A stretch of DNA of 8,678 bases. Source: CAZVIK01 sp964627045. Its GTDB lineage: Bacteria > Acidobacteriota > Terriglobia > Bryobacterales > Bryobacteraceae. The stretch's first letter is position 1. Each line of letters opens with the position of its first letter. Positions 1-6,008 of the stretch are shown here, one piece after another. The DNA is taken from NCBI GenBank assembly GCA_964627045.1, contig CAZVIK010000174.1, positions 1-8,678 of the forward strand, in the 5' to 3' direction. Under the pieces are notes generated by a model. That model had not been told where the DNA came from. It did not search any database and saw nothing but the letters and a program-made list of their open reading frames with translations. Position numbers and translations under genes: made by a program.

Positions 1-1277
1 ACCAGGGCGCGCGTGCGCAGCCAGATGTCGGCCAGTTCGAGCAGCCCGCCCTTCGCTTCGTCGCCCAGCATGTCGTCTGCTCCCACGCCGGCGAGCTTGG
101 CGCGCCGGCCGGCGATGAATTGCAGGAACGGCGGAAACTGCACCTCCGCCGAGGCTTTGCTAGAGGAGATCGCGCCGCCCCAGAGGAACTCCGGCACGCG
201 CGTGTGGTCCATGACAAGGTAGAAGAGGGATTTCAGCATGTCGCGGATGTCGCCGGAGAAGCCCACCTGCGGCGAGGCGAACTTGAAGCTCGCGCCTTTT
301 CCCAGGATCAACATGGTAAGCCGGTCCCAGAAAATAGTCAGGCGCGTCTTGGTCTCGCCGGATTTCTCGTCAACAAACTCTTCCTCTTCGCCGTTGAGTT
401 GGGCGACCTGCTCTGGGTTATCGGCTCCCTCGACGACGGGCATGGGATTGCCGTGCAGCTCGGCCCCGTCCAGGCCCTTCGTCACCAGATCATCGTACCG
501 GGCGAACAGGTCCAACAGCGCCTCGTAGATCGGGCGTCCGTGGGTCTCGTTGGTGCCCCGGTCGTTGGCGAAGTGCACGAGGGGCAGCCGGCCGATCAGG
601 TTCTCGAAGTTGAAGGTCTCCTCCTGGCCGGCCCAGTGCTGGCCGTCTTTCGTGGCTTTTTTCCACTTCACCGTCACGGTCCGCCCATCGAGGCGGTATT
701 CGTCCCTCACCGTGGCCGCGTCCAGTTCGGTCGTAATCGTGGCCGCGACCACCTCGCGGTAATCGAGATCGGCGAACTGGAGTTCGACCGTCTCCGGCGA
801 GGGCACGCTGAGCGAGCCGTCCGGGTTGACCACAACGTACTGGTCGCCGAGGGCGTACAAATCCTCAAGCAACGTCAGGAAGCCGGCGTGCTGGCGGCCT
901 GCCCACCGTGACAGGAGTGTGTTCGTGTAATCCAGGTCGTCCGCCGTCTCGGTTGCGCTTTCCTCAGCCGCCACGTCGCCGGCGGTCTCGACCGCGAATC
1001 CTGCGCCGTCTCCGAGGACGAAGCTGGCGACGATCTCGGTCAGGGGTTTGCAGAACAGCCCGCCAAAAGCGTAGCCTTTCGCTTTGCCGCGCCGCAGCAG
1101 GTCCCAGAAGCCGTAGTCTGTGCGCGTCTCGTCCACCGACTTCAGGCCGGCGCGGTGTCGCCAGAACTCCATACCCTGGACGATACGGCCCACGATCTCG
1201 CGGACCTGGCTGACTGCTTCTGCGCCGAGCGTCTGCGCGCCGGCGGCGCTGCGCCGGGCAAAAAGCCGTCCAATCAT
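1..1277 (-). CDS. Phage portal protein, SPP1 gp6-like (C-terminus cut off)
   Basis: The portal is the dodecameric ring at one capsid vertex through which the terminase pumps DNA and to which the tail joins. I translated this frame by hand from ATG at 1277 and it stays open for about 425 codons to the window edge, so the C-terminus is missing. Portal-like features are an N-terminal stretch WDLLRRGKAKGYAFGG (about 58-73), a central HFANDRGTNETHGRPIYEAL near 233-252, and VPEFLWGG then SSKASAEVQ near 359-378, typical of SPP1-type portals (Phage_prot_Gp6 family). Those families are commonly 450-500 residues, so most of the protein is here. The ATG overlaps the large terminase stop (ATGA), and GGAG lies 6 bases upstream within the terminase end, indicating translational coupling. 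The order large terminase then portal is standard in tailed phages. Assignment is by motif impression and context; a database search was not possible. Confidence 0.85.
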   Translation of the reverse strand, partial: MIGRLFARRSAAGAQTLGAEAVSQVREIVGRIVQGMEFWRHRAGLKSVDETRTDYGFWDLLRRGKAKGYAFGGLFCKPLTEIVASFVLGDGAGFAVETAGDVAAEESATETADDLDYTNTLLSRWAGRQHAGFLTLLEDLYALGDQYVVVNPDGSLSVPSPETVELQFADLDYREVVAATITTELDAATVRDEYRLDGRTVTVKWKKATKDGQHWAGQEETFNFENLIGRLPLVHFANDRGTNETHGRPIYEALLDLFARYDDLVTKGLDGAELHGNPMPVVEGADNPEQVAQLNGEEEEFVDEKSGETKTRLTIFWDRLTMLILGKGASFKFASPQVGFSGDIRDMLKSLFYLVMDHTRVPEFLWGGAISSSKASAEVQFPPFLQFIAGRRAKLAGVGADDMLGDEAKGGLLELADIWLRTRAL

Positions 1278-2806
1278 CGTCCTCTCCGCCCCTTTCCGTA
1301 CAGCCCGGTCACGCGCACGCGCTGCGCCGACTTCGGTTCGGGCTGCGCCAGCGTCGCCAGGAAATAGCGCGTCGCATCCATGCCGTGGTTGAAGTCATCC
1401 ACCGGGACCTCGCGCCTGGCGTGGCCCGCGCGGTCCTCCGGCCAGCGATAGAAGCCGAACTCGTCTACCGTGCACACCGGCGCGTGCTTCTCCTGGCCCG
1501 TCTTCGGATCGAGCGCCAGACTCGCGTCGCGCTCGACCAGCGCGTCGCCGAAGAAATACAGGCGCGGCGGCGTGCGCTCCCCGTCCGGCTGCGCCGGATC
1601 GACCGGCTCGTTGCCGAGCCACAGGCGCACGGTCTGGAGGCCCGTCACGATCTCCTTATCAGCAGCGGTCGTGGGGATGCCCAGCGCGTCCAGCTCGGCG
1701 CGGCCGGCGGCGTCGTGGTCGGCGAACGTCGCCCGGAACCGCTCGCCCGCGCTCAGATCGTTGATCTGCGCCCCGTGCACGGTCACGCGCCGGCCCGTCA
1801 TGTAGATCTCGCGGTACAGCACGAACGATCCTTCCGGCAGCCCTGCCGGGTTGTCGGCGGGAAGCTGCGCGAACCACAGGCACACGAACGGGCTGGTGAA
1901 CCCGAAGTCGATGCTGCGGTAGCGCCGCCACGCCGGGCGCAGCGCGAAGCGCTCGATGACGTGCAGCGTCGGGTCGAAGTTGTCGTACACCAGCCCTTCG
2001 GCGCCGACCCACTCGCCCAGCACGAAGCGGCGGTAGAACACGCCCGTGAAGCGTTTCACGCGCGCGAGGTAATCGGCGGGCAGGTGCGGGTTGTCGAACG
2101 TCTTCGTCTTGATGACGTGCGTCTGCGGGGGCCGGCGCACGAAGAAGTGCTGGTAGATCCAGTGGCCGGGGTGCCGGGGGTTGCACGCGCCGAAGAGCTG
2201 GCGGTGTTCCTTGCCGGCCAGGTTCAGGCGCAGCCGGCCGCCGAGCAGCACGTCCCACTCCTCGAACGTCAGCTCCTCTGCCTGGTCCACGCCGGCGTCG
2301 CCCAGGTTCAGGCTGGTGAACCAGGTCAGGTCCTTCTCGCCGGAGCGCAGGCCGCCGTAGACGATCTCGCTGCCGTTGGAGAGCTTGATGATCTGGTCCG
2401 ACTTGTTGTGCTGCACGACCAGGTAGGGCGGGAGAGCCGGCGGCAGGTCGCCGTCGCCCCGCAGCAGCGTGCGCAGCGTGGTTGCCTTGAGCGCCTTGAG
2501 CGTGGAGCGAAAAAGGCCCACCTGATTGCCCGGATGCCGCAGGGCGCACCGGACCACTTTCCGGCACAGCGCGTAGGTCTTGCCCGCGCCGAACGCGCCG
2601 GAGAGCATCACCTCCGGCGCTGCGCTCTCGACGAACTCATCTTGCTTTTCCATCAGGCGCGGGGTCAGGCCGGCGACGTGCGCCGGCTCCAGCGCCTGCA
2701 AGCGCGCCAGCAGCGCGCGCTTGGCTGCTGGCGACCAGGTGCGCCAGTCACGCCCCAGCGACTCCGCTGTCTCTTGTGCGTGGGCTGTGAGCGGTAGTGC
2801 GACCAT
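1274..2806 (-). CDS. Phage terminase large subunit (ATPase and nuclease)
   Basis: This is the motor that cuts concatemeric phage DNA and drives it through the portal. Numbered from ATG at 2806 (510 residues), the Walker A is SGAFGAGKT (69-77). A Walker B-like segment is NLGDAGVDQAEELT (167-180). FGACNPRHPGHWIY (205-218) matches the coupling segment common in terminases. The RNase H-like nuclease acids are likely D300 (SIDFG), D363 or D365 (FADHD) and D477 (HGMDATRY). Length fits the family. The frame is open upstream to GTG at 2896, but those extra 30 residues are low-complexity and cross the hairpin at 2816-2844, so I place the start at 2806. No convincing Shine-Dalgarno precedes 2806, so the start is uncertain by up to 30 codons. 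The stop overlaps the portal ATG. The first residues (MVALPLTAHAQ) look superficially like a signal peptide, which makes no sense for a cytoplasmic terminase. Confidence 0.93.
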   Translation of the reverse strand: MVALPLTAHAQETAESLGRDWRTWSPAAKRALLARLQALEPAHVAGLTPRLMEKQDEFVESAAPEVMLSGAFGAGKTYALCRKVVRCALRHPGNQVGLFRSTLKALKATTLRTLLRGDGDLPPALPPYLVVQHNKSDQIIKLSNGSEIVYGGLRSGEKDLTWFTSLNLGDAGVDQAEELTFEEWDVLLGGRLRLNLAGKEHRQLFGACNPRHPGHWIYQHFFVRRPPQTHVIKTKTFDNPHLPADYLARVKRFTGVFYRRFVLGEWVGAEGLVYDNFDPTLHVIERFALRPAWRRYRSIDFGFTSPFVCLWFAQLPADNPAGLPEGSFVLYREIYMTGRRVTVHGAQINDLSAGERFRATFADHDAAGRAELDALGIPTTAADKEIVTGLQTVRLWLGNEPVDPAQPDGERTPPRLYFFGDALVERDASLALDPKTGQEKHAPVCTVDEFGFYRWPEDRAGHARREVPVDDFNHGMDATRYFLATLAQPEPKSAQRVRVTGLYGKGRRGR

Positions 2807-2844
2807 AAACACAAACGGCGCCGTCTCTTCAAGAGACTGCGCCG
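2807..2844 (-). terminator. Terminator-like hairpin just before the large terminase
   Basis: Read on the minus strand, CGGCGC, one mismatch, GTCTCTT, a 1-base centre, AAGAGAC, one mismatch and GCGCCG form a 13-pair stem (2844-2816). TTTGTGTTT follows directly at 2815-2807, touching the proposed ATG. A strong stem followed by a T-rich tract is the form of an intrinsic terminator or attenuator. It lies between the 69-residue gene and the large terminase, so it may reduce or condition late transcription. The tract is interrupted by two G bases, so termination may be partial. Confidence 0.45.
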
Positions 2845-2858
2845 CCCAACCCCGGCTC

Positions 2859-2874
2859 CCGGAGCGCGCTCCGG
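2859..2874. repeat. 16-base perfect palindrome CCGGAGCGCGCTCCGG
   Basis: The sequence CCGGAGCGCGCTCCGG is its own reverse complement over all 16 bases. It lies 14 bases upstream (minus-strand sense) of the terminator-like hairpin, in the 133-base gap between the 69-residue gene and the large terminase. It could be a second RNA hairpin or a protein-binding site, but GC-rich DNA produces such palindromes by chance more often than balanced DNA, so no function is claimed. Confidence 0.4.
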
Positions 2875-2939
2875 CGCCGGCCCGTAAGACAGTCACAGCG
2901 CGGGCGCTTCGACGCGGCCCGCCATGCGTTCCCGGCGTC

Positions 2940-3149
2940 TCAGCCCTGCGCGGCGTCCAGCGCCGGCGCTGCCTTCGCCGACCTCATGGTCGCGCGCACA
3001 TCGATCTGGTCGATGACGCCATTCCGAACCGACACCTGCAAGTTGCCGAACCCGCCGGCCAGACGCACGAGTACGAACGCCTGCCAGAGCTGCTCTTTCA
3101 GGTCGGCGTCGCTCATGCGCTCAGGGCTAGAACAGGAGTTCGGTTCCAT
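2940..3149 (-). CDS. Small orphan protein between the terminase genes, possibly DUF2292/YezD-like
   Basis: This 69-residue frame starts at ATG 3149; a second in-frame ATG at 3116 would give 58 residues. The core runs from LKEQLWQAFVLVRLAGGFGN through LQVSVRNGVIDQIDVRATMR. The pattern of a short helix, then GFGNLQVSVRNGVIDQI, resembles the small DUF2292 (YezD) family, in which a glycine leads into two short strands; this is a resemblance only. The tail (SAKAAPALDAAQG) is low-complexity. No SD is clear before either ATG, although GAGACAGG lies just before 3149. A strong promoter sits only 9 bases upstream, so a transcript could be nearly leaderless if 3149 is used. The longer frame back to 3278 is rejected because it overlaps the small terminase and gains only arginine-rich sequence. 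Function is unknown; the position suggests a packaging accessory role or a late regulator. Confidence 0.6.
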   Translation of the reverse strand: MEPNSCSSPERMSDADLKEQLWQAFVLVRLAGGFGNLQVSVRNGVIDQIDVRATMRSAKAAPALDAAQG

Positions 3150-3158
3150 CCTGTCTCG

Positions 3159-3185
3159 ATTATATGACAAAAGTGCATCAGTCAA
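3159..3185 (-). promoter_or_regulatory. Sigma-70-type promoter for the 69-residue gene
   Basis: On the minus strand TTGACT (3185-3180) and a perfect TATAAT (3164-3159) are separated by 15 bases, slightly short of the usual 17. The -35 box overlaps the stop codon of the small terminase. Transcription should start near 3151-3153, only a few bases before ATG 3149 and about 35 bases before ATG 3116. It would give the downstream genes expression independent of the promoter in front of the small terminase. Confidence 0.5.
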
Positions 3186-3825
3186 AAGTAGAATCGGGGT
3201 CACTATCGCTCGCTGTTGGCGCTTCGCCCTGAGTGCCCACGTCGTCTGGGGATGCGGCGCTCGCGTCCGGCGGCGCACCGCCTGGAAGCACGGGCTTCCC
3301 CGACAGCCGCTCCATCTCGTACTGGATCGCCGCGTTCAGGTCGGCGTCGCTCACCAACGCGATGCGCCCGGTCGGTTCACCCAGCGCCAGCATCTCCAAT
3401 TCGGCCCCAACTTTCGCCAGGCGCGCGACGTGGGTAGGAGACAGCTTGCTATCGGTCGTGAGTTGGCCGGCGGCGTCGGCGGCTTTCTGGCGCAGGAGCG
3501 CGCCCAGTTCCGCCGTGTCGAGCCGCGCCTGCAAGCGGCGGCTTTCCAGCTTGGCGCGCAGATAGTCATCCTGGTAACGGTCGTAGGCGAGCGCGCGCTC
3601 CTGCCAGTCGTACCCTACGAACCAGCGTCGCCACGATGCAGGCACCTTCTTCGCACGAGGTAGCTGCTTGACCTGCTTGTACGCCGCCAGCATGGAACGG
3701 TCCTCCGGCGGCAAGTCGCGGTACGCCTGAAACGCGGCCCAGGCCGGCGCGGTCTCGCCGCGCTGCCGTTCCCAGGCGTGCAGCGTCTCCGGGTCGAGGC
3801 CCCTTATAGGTTGTTCATCTGCCAT
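3178..3825 (-). CDS. Probable phage terminase small subunit
   Basis: This protein of 215 residues (from ATG 3825; a GTG one codon earlier is possible) is the first gene of the leftward packaging block, the normal place of the small terminase, which recognises phage DNA and loads the large subunit. The segment WRRWFVGYDWQERALAYDRYQDDYLRAK (about 66-93, shown here by its key W and R residues) matches the W..R..W..RA.AYD signature seen in proteins annotated as small terminases. It is followed by a long helical, charged middle (LESRRLQARLD and AELGALLRQKAADAAGQL), probably for oligomerisation, and a disordered acidic tail rich in P, A, S and D (about 175-215). Upstream, GGCGTG is only a weak ribosome site. 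No helix-turn-helix is obvious, so the call rests mainly on the motif and on gene order. Confidence 0.65.
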   Translation of the reverse strand: MADEQPIRGLDPETLHAWERQRGETAPAWAAFQAYRDLPPEDRSMLAAYKQVKQLPRAKKVPASWRRWFVGYDWQERALAYDRYQDDYLRAKLESRRLQARLDTAELGALLRQKAADAAGQLTTDSKLSPTHVARLAKVGAELEMLALGEPTGRIALVSDADLNAAIQYEMERLSGKPVLPGGAPPDASAASPDDVGTQGEAPTASDSDPDSTFD

Positions 3826-3876
3826 CACGCCAAATCACGCCGAAACACACCAGAGCGCGCATAGTTGCTTTGTTGC

Positions 3877-3887
3877 ATTATAGCACA
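3877..3887 (-). promoter_or_regulatory. Extended -10 promoter facing the packaging genes
   Basis: On the minus strand TGTGCTATAAT gives a perfect TATAAT preceded by TGC, an extended -10 that can work without a good -35. No -35 match lies at 17 bases (CAGAAG). Transcription would start near 3870, about 45 bases before ATG 3825 of the small terminase. CCTGTTTCAGG, with 4-base inverted arms, abuts it at 3888-3898 and could be an operator half. Confidence 0.5.
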
Positions 3888-3959
3888 CCTGTTTCAGGGC
3901 TTCTGGCGGCCCCGGTAATGGCAACTCTCATCCTCCAAAAGACAGTGATTCCGAACGAA

Positions 3960-3970
3960 TGTGCTATAAT
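3960..3970 (+). promoter_or_regulatory. Extended -10 promoter for the integrase
   Basis: TGTGCTATAAT on the plus strand is identical to the minus-strand element at 3887-3877. TATAAT occupies 3965-3970. No good -35 is present at 17 bases (ACAGTG), so it would depend on the TGC extension. The predicted start near 3977 leaves a leader of about 26-35 bases before the integrase ATG at 4003 or 4012. Confidence 0.5.
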
Positions 3971-4002
3971 ATCCTGTACGATAATGCTGATTAACGTACC
4001 TA

Positions 4003-4947
4003 ATGGAGCGCATGGTGTCAGACTATGAGATTTTGCCCGCCCTGCCTGAGCCGCTGCGCGTCGCCCGGCAAGCGACCCTCGATGCCCTGCCCAGCGCCAA
4101 CAGCCGGCGCGCCTATGCCCGTGACCTCGACACCTTTTGGGCCTGGGCGCAGGCGCGGGGATTGCCGCCGCTGAACCTGGCGACGCTGGAAGCGTACAAG
4201 GCGGACCTGCTCGCTGCGGGCAAAGCGCCAGCGACGGTCAACCGCTACCTGTCCGCCGTGCGCGCCTGGCTGAAGAAAATCGCGCAACTCTACCCCGACT
4301 CCCGCCCGCTGGCGCAGGCGGCGCGGGAAGTGGAAAGCGTCAAAGTGGCCGGAGAACACGTCGGCCACCGCCTATCCTGGGACCAGATGCAGGCCGTGGT
4401 CAACCGCCCGCCGGCGGATACGCTCACGGGGCAGCGCGACCGCGCCCTGCTCGCGGTGCTGTTTGGCTGCTGGTTGCGCCGGCAGGAAGCGGTAGACCTG
4501 CGCTGGTCGCAACTGCGGCAAGTCGATGGGCACTGGTGTTTTGTGGACATCATCGGCAAGCGCCGCCGCAAGCGCACCGTCAAGGTGGAGGCCTGGGTGT
4601 ACCGCCGGCTGCTGGCCTACGCCGATACCGCCGGATTGGACACACACGGCGACGGCCCGGTATTCGTGCGCCTGCGCAAGGGCGGCGGCGGCAAGGTCGT
4701 TGGAGCCGGCGAGCCGATCACGCCCAAGACGATCTACGCGACGCTGAAGCGGTACGCCCCTGGCCTGTCGCCACACGACGCCCGGCGCACCGGCGCGCAA
4801 CTGGCGCGCAAGTTCGGTGCCCCCCTGGAGCAGATCAAGCACACGTTGGGGCATGAGCGTATCGAGACGACCGAGCGCTACACGGCGATTGGCCTGGACC
4901 TGGATCACAGCGCGACGGGGTATATCCCTCCGGTGGAGAGTGGATAG
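4003..4947 (+). CDS. Tyrosine recombinase / phage integrase
   Basis: This 314-residue protein would catalyse site-specific insertion and excision of the element between attP and attB. The N-terminal SAM-like DNA-binding domain spans about 25-115 (SRRAYARDLDTFWAWAQ; VNRYLSAVRAWLKK) and the catalytic domain about 123-300. All core residues are visible: R159 (CWLRRQEAVDL), a probable lysine K186 (IIGKRRRK), H258 and R261 (SPHDAR), H284 (LGHE) and nucleophile Y293 (ERYTAI). The arginine motif is unusual, with W-L-R in place of the common G-L-R. Length is normal for an XerC/D-like or small phage integrase. The start is undecided: ATG 4003 has no SD, while ATG 4012 has GGAG three bases before it. 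The gene is transcribed away from the packaging block. I found no tRNA gene or duplicated att core nearby, so the integration site is unknown. Confidence 0.93.
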   Translation: MERMVSDYEILPALPEPLRVARQATLDALPSANSRRAYARDLDTFWAWAQARGLPPLNLATLEAYKADLLAAGKAPATVNRYLSAVRAWLKKIAQLYPDSRPLAQAAREVESVKVAGEHVGHRLSWDQMQAVVNRPPADTLTGQRDRALLAVLFGCWLRRQEAVDLRWSQLRQVDGHWCFVDIIGKRRRKRTVKVEAWVYRRLLAYADTAGLDTHGDGPVFVRLRKGGGGKVVGAGEPITPKTIYATLKRYAPGLSPHDARRTGAQLARKFGAPLEQIKHTLGHERIETTERYTAIGLDLDHSATGYIPPVESG

Positions 4948-4953
4948 CTTATC

Positions 4954-5385
4954 ATGGCACGCACGGTGTACATTTATGCACTCGAAGACCCTGAAGCCGG
5001 CGATGTACGCTATGTAGGGCGAAGTGTTGCTCCCCATCTGCGTTACTTCGCTCACCTCAGCGCTGCCACAAATGCGCTCATGGCAACCTGGATTCGAGAA
5101 TTGAGGCAGCGTGGCCTCAAGCCTCGAATGATTATTTTGGAGAAAACCGATAGTTGCCAATGCGACGATGCCGAAAAGCGGTGGATTGAGTTCTACAAAA
5201 CCCGAAGTGATTTGTTGAACGTTACCGGCGTTCGTGCATCAACATATGATTCTTGCGCAAACAGCATAGGGACCATCTATCCGGTCACGTACAGCACGTA
5301 CTCCACTGATCCAAACACGGGGAGAATTGTGGAAAAGCGAAGGCTTCGGTTCAAGGCGCGCTTCAGTAAACCCGAAGTTAGTTGA
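4954..5385 (+). CDS. GIY-YIG family nuclease-like protein
   Basis: The first 90 of 143 residues read as a compact GIY-YIG domain: VYIYALEDP (5-13) for the first motif, YVGRS (20-24) for the second, then R30 and H34, WIRELRQRGLKP (46-57), an acidic DAEKRWIEFYK (72-82) that probably supplies the metal-binding glutamate (E74 or E79), and LLNVT (87-91) with the conserved asparagine N89. Such proteins are small endonucleases, frequent in phages as free-standing homing, repair or defence enzymes. Residues 92-143 are a tail rich in Y, S and T (YPVTYSTYSTDP) that ends basic, with no domain I recognise. The ATG lies six bases after the integrase stop, and no SD is well placed (GGAG is 15 bases away), so translation is probably coupled to the integrase. 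Base composition is noticeably less GC-rich than the integrase, which suggests separate acquisition. The nuclease call is fairly secure; the role is unknown. Confidence 0.75.
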   Translation: MARTVYIYALEDPEAGDVRYVGRSVAPHLRYFAHLSAATNALMATWIRELRQRGLKPRMIILEKTDSCQCDDAEKRWIEFYKTRSDLLNVTGVRASTYDSCANSIGTIYPVTYSTYSTDPNTGRIVEKRRLRFKARFSKPEVS

Positions 5386-5470
5386 GCGATGAGGAAAGCA
5401 GCAAGAGGCGCTATCGCGGTCAGCGCTCTCGACGCCTGGGCTGCGCGACAACGCGGCGAAGACTGACCGA
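5386..5470 (+). other. Structured non-coding stretch between the GIY-YIG gene and its terminator
   Basis: No gene is visible here, yet the stretch can fold. CGGTCAG (5417-5423) pairs perfectly with CTGACCG (5463-5469), closing around a smaller hairpin GCTGCG (5440-5445) / CGCGGC (5452-5457) with a 6-base loop. AGGCG (5406-5410) could alternatively pair with CGCCT (5433-5437). It ends directly against an intrinsic terminator, so the transcript could carry a structured 3' end or a small RNA. I recognise no known RNA family. Confidence 0.3.
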
Positions 5471-5501
5471 AGCCCCACCGCATCCACGGTGGGGCTTTTT
5501 T
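5471..5501 (+). terminator. Intrinsic terminator of the integrase/GIY-YIG transcript
   Basis: AGCCCCACCG (5471-5480) and CGGTGGGGCT (5487-5496) form a perfect 10-pair, GC-rich stem with a 6-base loop (CATCCA), followed by a T run through 5501. The T run is on the plus strand only, so it serves the rightward genes. It lies 12 bases from the end of the convergent PIN gene; in that direction the hairpin lacks a T run. Confidence 0.9.
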
Positions 5502-5513
5502 GATTCTGATGAC

Positions 5514-6008
5514 CTATAAGTCGAGAAGTGGTGGTTGTATTGAATGCGGATGCACAATCTCGCAGCCGACGATTTCGGAGAACCTACTCAGCTTACCGAG
5601 ATCGTATGTGTGTACTGCACGCACAGGAGCCTGCCCTTTGAGCCACTTCGCCGAGGCGAGGTGGATAGCATCCATTGGCTTCAGACTCCAACCTTGCCGT
5701 ATCGCGTAACGCATCAGCTCTCTGGCTTCAAGCGCAATTGCTTCTGAGAATTCAACAAACTCTATGTTGGGGTCAGACCAAAGTGCATCGATGGCATCTT
5801 CGATAGCAATATCAACGACCCACTGCTGTTGGCGAATTCCATAAGCCACCTCAACTTTGCTGACCGTAGCGGTCACAATCTTGAGGTCGTCGTCTCGCTC
5901 GACTTCGAGAAGAACTCCCTGAATGTCAGCAGCCCGATTGGGATCGTCGTTGATATAAGAGAGGAACACACAGGAATCCCAGTAGATGAACTCACGCCCG
6001 CTCGGCAT
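5514..6008 (-). CDS. PIN-domain protein, VapC-like putative ribonuclease
   Basis: This 164-residue protein has a PIN fold by motif. The four metal-binding acids are in place: D11 in IYWDSCVFLSYI, E53 in VSKVEVAYG, D113 in LKPMDAIHLASAKW and D136 in VHTYDLGKL. PIN proteins are Mg2+-dependent ribonucleases, most familiar as VapC toxins cutting tRNA or rRNA; this one is longer than the usual VapC of about 130 residues. The start at ATG 6008 is well supported: AGGAG lies 8 bases upstream. It overlaps the stop of the preceding gene by 17 bases, so the two are co-translated. No VapB-like antitoxin of about 80 residues is adjacent; the partner is the larger unrecognised protein upstream. Base composition is lower in GC than the phage structural genes. 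An active nuclease is likely, since no key acid is missing; the target and whether it acts as a toxin are unknown. Confidence 0.85.
   Translation of the reverse strand: MPSGREFIYWDSCVFLSYINDDPNRAADIQGVLLEVERDDDLKIVTATVSKVEVAYGIRQQQWVVDIAIEDAIDALWSDPNIEFVEFSEAIALEARELMRYAIRQGWSLKPMDAIHLASAKWLKGQAPVRAVHTYDLGKLSRFSEIVGCEIVHPHSIQPPLLDL

Larger units (their letters stand above)
3877..3970. repeat. Inverted pair of the 11-base element TGTGCTATAAT in the divergent control region
   Basis: ATTATAGCACA at 3877-3887 and TGTGCTATAAT at 3960-3970 are exact reverse complements with 72 bases between them. Each is a promoter -10 pointing outward, one towards the small terminase and one towards the integrase. 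The 72-base spacer encodes nothing I recognise. The GTGC part preceding TATAAT is more than a promoter needs, so both copies could also bind the same regulator. That is inference. Confidence 0.55.

Noticed and set aside
120..911. Plus-strand open frame of 263 codons across the portal region
   Set aside because: The minus-strand frame encodes recognisable portal sequence, is open to the edge and is coupled to the terminase; the plus frame has no domain.
1385..2797. Plus-strand open frame of 470 codons antisense to the large terminase
   Set aside because: It mirrors the terminase, which has complete ATPase and nuclease motifs; the translated frame is rich in R, A, V and H with no domain, as expected opposite a GC-rich gene.
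2773..2806. Signal-peptide-like start of the terminase (MVALPLTAHAQ)
   Set aside because: It is too short, has no basic start, and a secreted terminase would be meaningless; it is chance or indicates a wrong start.
2807..2896. 30-residue N-terminal extension of the large terminase to GTG 2896
   Set aside because: It has no ribosome site, is low-complexity and crosses the hairpin at 2816-2844.
4948..5513. tRNA gene or att core next to the integrase
   Set aside because: No cloverleaf or duplicated core is visible, and the other prophage end is not in the window.
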